Shown here in pieces: positions 59,128-64,000 of a stretch of DNA of 64,000 nucleotides. Numbering within the stretch: position 1 is the first letter of the stretch; the number at the start of each line of letters is the position of its first letter. The DNA is from Oscillospiraceae bacterium (GTDB lineage Bacteria; Bacillota; Clostridia; Oscillospirales; Acutalibacteraceae). Below the pieces are notes generated by a model. The model did no database searches. It saw only the letters and a list, made by a program, of their open reading frames with translations, and was not told the origin of the DNA. The stretch lies in the NCBI GenBank assembly GCA_015066295.1, contig SVOR01000003.1, forward strand, positions 1 through 64,000. Direction: 5' to 3'. The position numbers and the translations under genes are program-made.

Positions 59128-60003
59128 GTGAGAATAATGCAGGAATATGTATATCGCGAAACACAGGAGAGGGGCACCGCCGAATTTCCGCTTGAATACC
59201 ACTTTGTTGACGAAAATCATCCAAGGTATGAGATGATGTACCACTGGCACAGCGAGTATGAAATTATATATATAATAAAGGGCGAAATCAATCTTATCCT
59301 TGATGGAAACGAGTGTTTAGCCAAGGCCGGCGACGTTGTTTTTGTGGGGGACCGTGTGTGTCACGGCGGTCACCCAAGCGAATGCGAATATGTCTGCTTA
59401 GTTTTCGACCTTCACGCCTTTAATTCGGGCAATAATCTTATCACCAAGCATATAGATAAACTGCTTAATCACGAAATTAAAATTCAGCGGTTAATACCGA
59501 GAGAGCAAGCGCAGGTTACCGATATTGTTAAAGATATGGTAGGAACCGTGGCCGAGAAAAAAGCAGGGTATGAAATATGCGTTTACGGTCTGCTTTATCA
59601 GGTTATCGGCGCAGCGTTGTCAGAGGGCCTATATACAGCACGCAAAAACGTGGGCACCAAACGTGAGGGAACTTCAAATCATCGCGGTCGCATCCTTATT
59701 AAAAAGGTCATAACGTATATCGAGGAACATTATACCGAGCCTATAACACTCAGCGAGTTATCGGGTATCGCTAATATGTCGAATAAATATTTTTGCACCT
59801 TTTTTTATAATTACACCCATCGCACACCAATAGATTACGTTAATCATTACAGAATAGAATGTGCCTGTGAGCAGCTTCGCAACACCGATAAATCAGTTAT
59901 CGATATTGCGTATGATACGGGCTTTAATGATGCGAGTTATTTCACCAAGGCATTTAAAAAATACGTAGGCGCAACGCCGCTAAATTATCGTAAAAGCTCA
60001 TAA
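59128..60003 (+). CDS. AraC family regulator (divergent from fucI)
   Basis: cupin HWHSEYEIIYIIKGEINLILDG; HTH LSGIANMSNKYFCTFFYNYTHRTPIDYVNHYRIE...TGFNDASYFTKAFKKYVGATPLNYRK. Confidence 0.93.
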   Translation: MRIMQEYVYRETQERGTAEFPLEYHFVDENHPRYEMMYHWHSEYEIIYIIKGEINLILDGNECLAKAGDVVFVGDRVCHGGHPSECEYVCLVFDLHAFNSGNNLITKHIDKLLNHEIKIQRLIPREQAQVTDIVKDMVGTVAEKKAGYEICVYGLLYQVIGAALSEGLYTARKNVGTKREGTSNHRGRILIKKVITYIEEHYTEPITLSELSGIANMSNKYFCTFFYNYTHRTPIDYVNHYRIECACEQLRNTDKSVIDIAYDTGFNDASYFTKAFKKYVGATPLNYRKSS

Positions 60004-60401
60004 AAAAACAACACCCGAAAGGGAGACACTTCGTAAAGAAGTGTTCTCCCTTATTCATTTTTTATATAAAAATTGACACTTTCTACAGATAAGTGTCATA
60101 GTGGGTTACGCAATTTCAAAATGTGCGTAACGGGAGTACATATTTTAAAATTAACCTATCTCAAAAACAAGAATATTAAGTGATATTGTGAGACAGGTCT
60201 CACAGTGATATTTTGCGTTATCACGCAAAGTGATATTGAAACTTGCAGTTTCAGTGATATTATATTCGCCCCAAAAACTCGCGAAGCGAATATAACTTGG
60301 GCGTAGCTCAAATATAACTGCGTAGCAATATAAATCGCCGCCCGCGAATATAACTGTGGCACCTTCCTTACGGAGGGTGCCACAAAGGGTGTTGTTTTTT
60401 T
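60002..60401. repeat. composite hairpin array bounded by 15-bp perfect inverted repeats
   Basis: AAAAAAACAACACCC (60002-60016) and GGGTGTTGTTTTTTT (60387-60401); inside, AGTGATATT at 60179, 60204, 60229, 60253 alternates with palindromes; AATATAACT-type units at 60289-60355. Confidence 0.85.
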
Positions 60402-62142
60402 ATTGTCGTTTAAGACTTTTAATATATTGCGTGGGTGTTTGCCCAAACTCTTTTTTAAACGCAAATATATACGAGTCGGGGCTTTTATATCCAAGCATTT
60501 CGGCGGTACGATGTATTGTTCTATTTTCAACTCGCAATAGATTTTTTGATGCTGCAAGTTTTTTCGAGATTATATATTGTTGCAATGTCATACCTGTTTC
60601 GTTTTTAAACACTGTGCTTAAATATTTACTGTTAAATCCGAATTTAGCGGCGATTGTCTCAACGGTAATCGTATTCCAATTATTGTTGCCGTTTTTATCA
60701 AGAAATGCTTTTATTTTAGACGATATGGATAACGCCGATGCATCCTCTTGATTTTTTGTTGCATTATCGCAGGCAATAAGCAGGGAATTTATAATATCGA
60801 AAAGCTCTTTTGGATTTTTGGTATTCTTTGCTTTTTCAAAAGTTTTATCGGCATCGGGTAGTGTGAAAATCATATTATAGGCAAGGTCGGGTATTTCTAT
60901 ATTGGTATCAAAGCCTATCCACACGTATTTCCAGTTTGCATTGTTTGCTTTAAAATAGAATTCGCTGTTTGGCGGCAAATAAAAGCAACGTCCCGTATTG
61001 GCACGGATAATACAATTGGATTTTGTGTCGCGTTTGGGTAAAGCAGATAATATATCCGCCTGTGCCTTTTGGCAGGTACGTGTGTTCGGGCGAGTAATCA
61101 GCTTATAATCGCTTACCGTAATTATTGCGCCGGCAGGCTGTGAGTAGGACGCGGCACAATAATCCGATTTAGCTATCGGTCTGTTCTTTTGATTAAGCCT
61201 TGTAATAAAGCCCATACGCTTATAAACCCAAAAGCCGTTATCTGTTGTGAAAATTTCACATGATAGGGTATAGTCGGCAAAATGCTTTACAATATCAGAA
61301 TTCAGCTTTAAAACAAATGGGATTACATTGTTGGTAATTTCCAAAAAAGCTTTAAAGGGTCCGCTTTCAATAAGTTTAACGTTTTTGAGCGGCAGCTTAT
61401 CAAAAAACTGTTCTACGGTAAACGGGTTGTCTTCTTTATTCCAATTTTTAAATTCGTAAGAAAATAAAACAAAATTGCCGTCCTTATCGGTTTTGCTTAC
61501 AATGAAGAACTTTTTAACCCTTTTTTGATATTCGCCGTAAAGGGTGTAGACGCCTTGCTTTTTAACCTTAAAGGTATTGTTTTTTAAAACTACGTCCGCT
61601 TCTTCACAGCTCCACTTAATTTGTCTGCCATTCACTGAAATTTTTTGTGAAAAGCCAAAGTTAAAATCATTTAAATTATATTCCGTATTAATGCGAATGG
61701 GTATTGCCGGGCTTGAATACTTTACGGTGTGTGGGGTGTTTGGCGCTATGGCATTTTTGTTATTAAGCGTTATGTTAAAGTTTTTGATATGTATAGCCAT
61801 ATCGTGCGAATATATACCTACCGTGCCGTTGCTCGTTGGTATTTTTTGCTTTTTACCTATAAAGGCGGGGTCTTTTTCGGTGTCGTATAATTCAATTTCG
61901 TCGTCGCCATTTTTCGCTATATACATTTTTATGTGTTGCCCGTTAAAACAAGTGCGCAAATTATAAATAACGTCGGTGCGTCTAATTGTACCACTGCCCG
62001 AGGTTGTAAAACCAAAAACGTGGTAGGGTATTCTAAAAGGCCCGCAAAGACTGTTTGCAGGTTCGCTTTCTTCGTTTACTGTTTTGGGTGTTATGTATAT
62101 ATCGCCGTGTGTTATATTTTGATAGTTTTTTAAATCGTCCAT
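60400..62142 (-). CDS. AraC family regulator with N-terminal module homologous to the 8475-13403 secreted protein
   Basis: C-terminal HTH ITVETIAAKFGFNSKYLSTVFKNETGMTLQQYII...LGYKSPDSYIFAFKKEFGQTPTQYIKSLKRQ; N-part shares SPAIP, FADYT and IELYDT/VGI signatures with the secreted repeats. Confidence 0.85.
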   Translation of the reverse strand: MDDLKNYQNITHGDIYITPKTVNEESEPANSLCGPFRIPYHVFGFTTSGSGTIRRTDVIYNLRTCFNGQHIKMYIAKNGDDEIELYDTEKDPAFIGKKQKIPTSNGTVGIYSHDMAIHIKNFNITLNNKNAIAPNTPHTVKYSSPAIPIRINTEYNLNDFNFGFSQKISVNGRQIKWSCEEADVVLKNNTFKVKKQGVYTLYGEYQKRVKKFFIVSKTDKDGNFVLFSYEFKNWNKEDNPFTVEQFFDKLPLKNVKLIESGPFKAFLEITNNVIPFVLKLNSDIVKHFADYTLSCEIFTTDNGFWVYKRMGFITRLNQKNRPIAKSDYCAASYSQPAGAIITVSDYKLITRPNTRTCQKAQADILSALPKRDTKSNCIIRANTGRCFYLPPNSEFYFKANNANWKYVWIGFDTNIEIPDLAYNMIFTLPDADKTFEKAKNTKNPKELFDIINSLLIACDNATKNQEDASALSISSKIKAFLDKNGNNNWNTITVETIAAKFGFNSKYLSTVFKNETGMTLQQYIISKKLAASKNLLRVENRTIHRTAEMLGYKSPDSYIFAFKKEFGQTPTQYIKSLKRQ

Positions 62143-62147
62143 ACGTC

Positions 62148-62226
62148 ACCTATAAAATGTTAGATTTCTTAGTAATTATATAACATTTTATTGTTTTTTT
62201 CAAGAAAAAATTCGGGTAAAATAAAA
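62148..62226 (+). promoter_or_regulatory. palindrome-bearing promoter element, copy 2
   Basis: accTATAAAATGTTAgatttcttagtaattaTATAACATTTTATtgtttttttc then taaaat; between the divergent regulator gene and an RNA candidate. Confidence 0.7.
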
Positions 62227-62452
62227 ATGGTCCTATTAAATTTAATAGTGACCTCCTAGTATTTACGTATGGCTGATGTAGAACGCTTATTTTAAGCGGT
62301 TATGCATCGGTCATACGGTTGTACACATTTATTTAATATTTAAAATGGTGAGGGAGAAGAGATTACCTGGAGTGACCTCTGGACTTCGGCCATGAACAAA
62401 CAGTAATATTTAGCAAAAATCCCGACAGAGTATTCTGTCGGGATTTATTTTT
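62222..62452 (+). ncRNA. candidate structured non-coding RNA with terminator
   Basis: long stem CGTATGGCTGATG/CATCGGTCATACG enclosing AACGCTTA/TAAGCGGTT; ends at terminator aaaatcccgacagagtattctgtcgggatttatttttttt; no convincing ORF. Confidence 0.4.
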
Positions 62453-62517
62453 TTTATTGTAAAATATAAAAATTTATGATAGAATTACTGTGAGTAAAAA
62501 TATATCGAGGTATATCT

Positions 62518-63189
62518 ATGCGAATGCGTAAAAAAAAGAATCTTGAAGCAAGGCTCGAGGCTTGTTCTGAACGACTTATTATTATCGAGCGTGATGATAG
62601 AGATTTTAATTCGGCCGACGAAAATAAAGATTATATTGATTTTTCAAACTATTTCGAAAACGATAATCCAATTCATCTTGAAATCGGTTGTGGCAAGGGA
62701 CAATTTGTTTGTGAATTGGCAAAGAGAAATCCGAATATTAACTTTATTGCGGTTGAAAAAATCGGTAACGTTATTGTCTCCGCAGCAGAAAATGCCATCA
62801 AAGAGGGCATAAAAAACGTCGTTTTCCTAAAATGCTCGGCAGAATATCTGCACAGTTATATAATGGATAGCGTTGTTTCGAGAATTTATCTTAACTTTTC
62901 CTGCCCGTATCCTAAAAAGGCGTACGCATCGCATAGACTGACTTCGCCAAGGTTTTTAAACATTTACAAAAAACTCTTAAAGCCTGAAGCCGAGATACAT
63001 ATGAAAACCGATAATAAAGGCCTCTTTGAGTTTAGTATTGAGCAGTTATCGGGAAACGGTTTTGCACTAAAAAACGTTTCACTCGATTTGCATAACAGCG
63101 ATTTTGAGGGTAATATAGTCACCGAGTATGAGCAGCGATTTGTTAATCTCGGTTGCCCGATTTATCGTTTAGAAGCATACATAATTTGA
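62518..63189 (+). CDS. trmB: tRNA (guanine-N7-)-methyltransferase
   Basis: HLEIGCGKGQFVCELAKRNPNINFIAVEKIGNVIVSAAENA; IYLNFSCPYPKKAYASHRLTSPRFL; HMKTDNKGLFEFS. Confidence 0.92.
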   Translation: MRMRKKKNLEARLEACSERLIIIERDDRDFNSADENKDYIDFSNYFENDNPIHLEIGCGKGQFVCELAKRNPNINFIAVEKIGNVIVSAAENAIKEGIKNVVFLKCSAEYLHSYIMDSVVSRIYLNFSCPYPKKAYASHRLTSPRFLNIYKKLLKPEAEIHMKTDNKGLFEFSIEQLSGNGFALKNVSLDLHNSDFEGNIVTEYEQRFVNLGCPIYRLEAYII

Positions 63190-63204
63190 TGGGGGTTGAA
63201 AAAG

Positions 63205-64000
63205 ATGATTAAAAGGTTATTTGCATTGCTCTTGTGTGTAGCAGTTATGTTTTCGCTTGTTGCGTGTGGTGGCGGTAGCGAGAGCGGCGGCACCAATAAC
63301 AAGGGCGAAAAGGTAAATTATGGTAGCGTTAAGCTAATCGAAGAGTATGAAGACACCATAACGGGCGTATTTGACGAAAAAAATATTGTTCTTACGTTCG
63401 CAGCACTTAGTGACACACACTTAGCCGGAAATGAGCAACAGTATCAATCATCATATGATAGATTCACAAAGGCCATAAATTCGTGTGAAAAGTTTGCTAC
63501 TACCAAAAAGTTAGATGCCATTTGTATTGCGGGTGACTTGGGTAATTGTACAAATTCACCTGCTAACGTAATTGGGGTTAAGGACGGTCAGACTAAAGAG
63601 CAAGCACAGGCAGAACAGGGAAAAATTGAACGCGAAAACTTTTTACGCGCATATCTTGCCGCAGCCGATGTTAAAACAAAACTTTTTTACTGCCTTGGCA
63701 ACCACGATAGCATGAATGGATCTAACGCGCAGTTATACATTGATTCGTTCTCCGGTAAGAACAAGCAGTATTATAATCGCTTCTATGGTGATGACCTTGA
63801 TAAAGAAGCATTGGTTAAGGGTAACAGACACGTTAAAATTAACGGATATAACTTCTTGGCTCTTGAAGGTTCAGCTGAAGGAAAAACCGATGCCGATGGA
63901 CATGCATGGCTTGAATCGAAGATTAAGTCTATTATTGCTGAGGATCCGCAACAAACCATATTCTTATTCCATCATTATCCCCCTACAGGCCTTGCGTTTG
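63205..64000 (+). CDS. calcineurin-like metallophosphoesterase lipoprotein (3' truncated by window)
   Basis: ATG at 63205; lipobox SLVAC; TFAALSDTHLAG, CIAGDLGN, CLGNHDS, LFHHYPP; open to the window end. Confidence 0.85.
   Translation, partial: MIKRLFALLLCVAVMFSLVACGGGSESGGTNNKGEKVNYGSVKLIEEYEDTITGVFDEKNIVLTFAALSDTHLAGNEQQYQSSYDRFTKAINSCEKFATTKKLDAICIAGDLGNCTNSPANVIGVKDGQTKEQAQAEQGKIERENFLRAYLAAADVKTKLFYCLGNHDSMNGSNAQLYIDSFSGKNKQYYNRFYGDDLDKEALVKGNRHVKINGYNFLALEGSAEGKTDADGHAWLESKIKSIIAEDPQQTIFLFHHYPPTGLAF

Noticed and set aside
60179-60355. Considered a CRISPR array because of regular spacing
   Set aside because: Repeat unit only ~9 nt, spacers are self-complementary and ~16 nt, and no cas genes in the window.
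60156-60557. 133-aa minus-strand ORF across the hairpin array
   Set aside because: Covers the palindromic array and the 3' end of the AraC-fusion gene; no plausible protein features.

Overview
The window reads as a chromosomal segment of an anaerobic Firmicute, probably Clostridia; this is inferred from gene content and codon style, not searched. Much of it is housekeeping: pyruvate:ferredoxin oxidoreductase, dnaX-ebfC-recR beside a small SRP RNA, galU, lexA, rnhA, iscS-iscU, an Mrp ATPase, rsmF/rsmE, tRNA-Leu, fucI and trmB. Five regions stand out. (1) At 22.0-33.0 kb a secreted WapA-like RHS toxin gene is followed by two NTF2-like immunity candidates. Next comes a ~3.5-kb island of orphan RHS C-termini, putative immunity genes, duplicated RHS-core fragments and a RAYT transposase. 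About 18 copies of a REP-like hairpin punctuate the island, and a ~123-bp direct duplication flanks it. (2) An AraC-family regulator (60.4-62.1 kb) carries an N-terminal region that looks homologous to modules of a 1642-aa secreted protein (8.5-13.4 kb). The two loci share a ~53-bp palindromic promoter element, and beside the regulator a structured RNA candidate lies on the other strand. (3) An eight- to nine-gene catabolic operon (39.4-49.5 kb) combines an isomerase, aldolase, PfkB kinase, IolB, DUF4867 and FGGY kinase with a GlcD-like/Fe-S/fused EtfBA redox module. (4) Several non-coding hairpin arrays lie between 56 and 60.4 kb, including a 25-bp-periodic palindrome array and ~170-bp repeats carrying the tRNA-Leu 5' end. 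(5) TTTAGGA-type heptad repeats sit at five gene 3' ends or terminators. All family calls come from reading the protein sequences; no database search was run.
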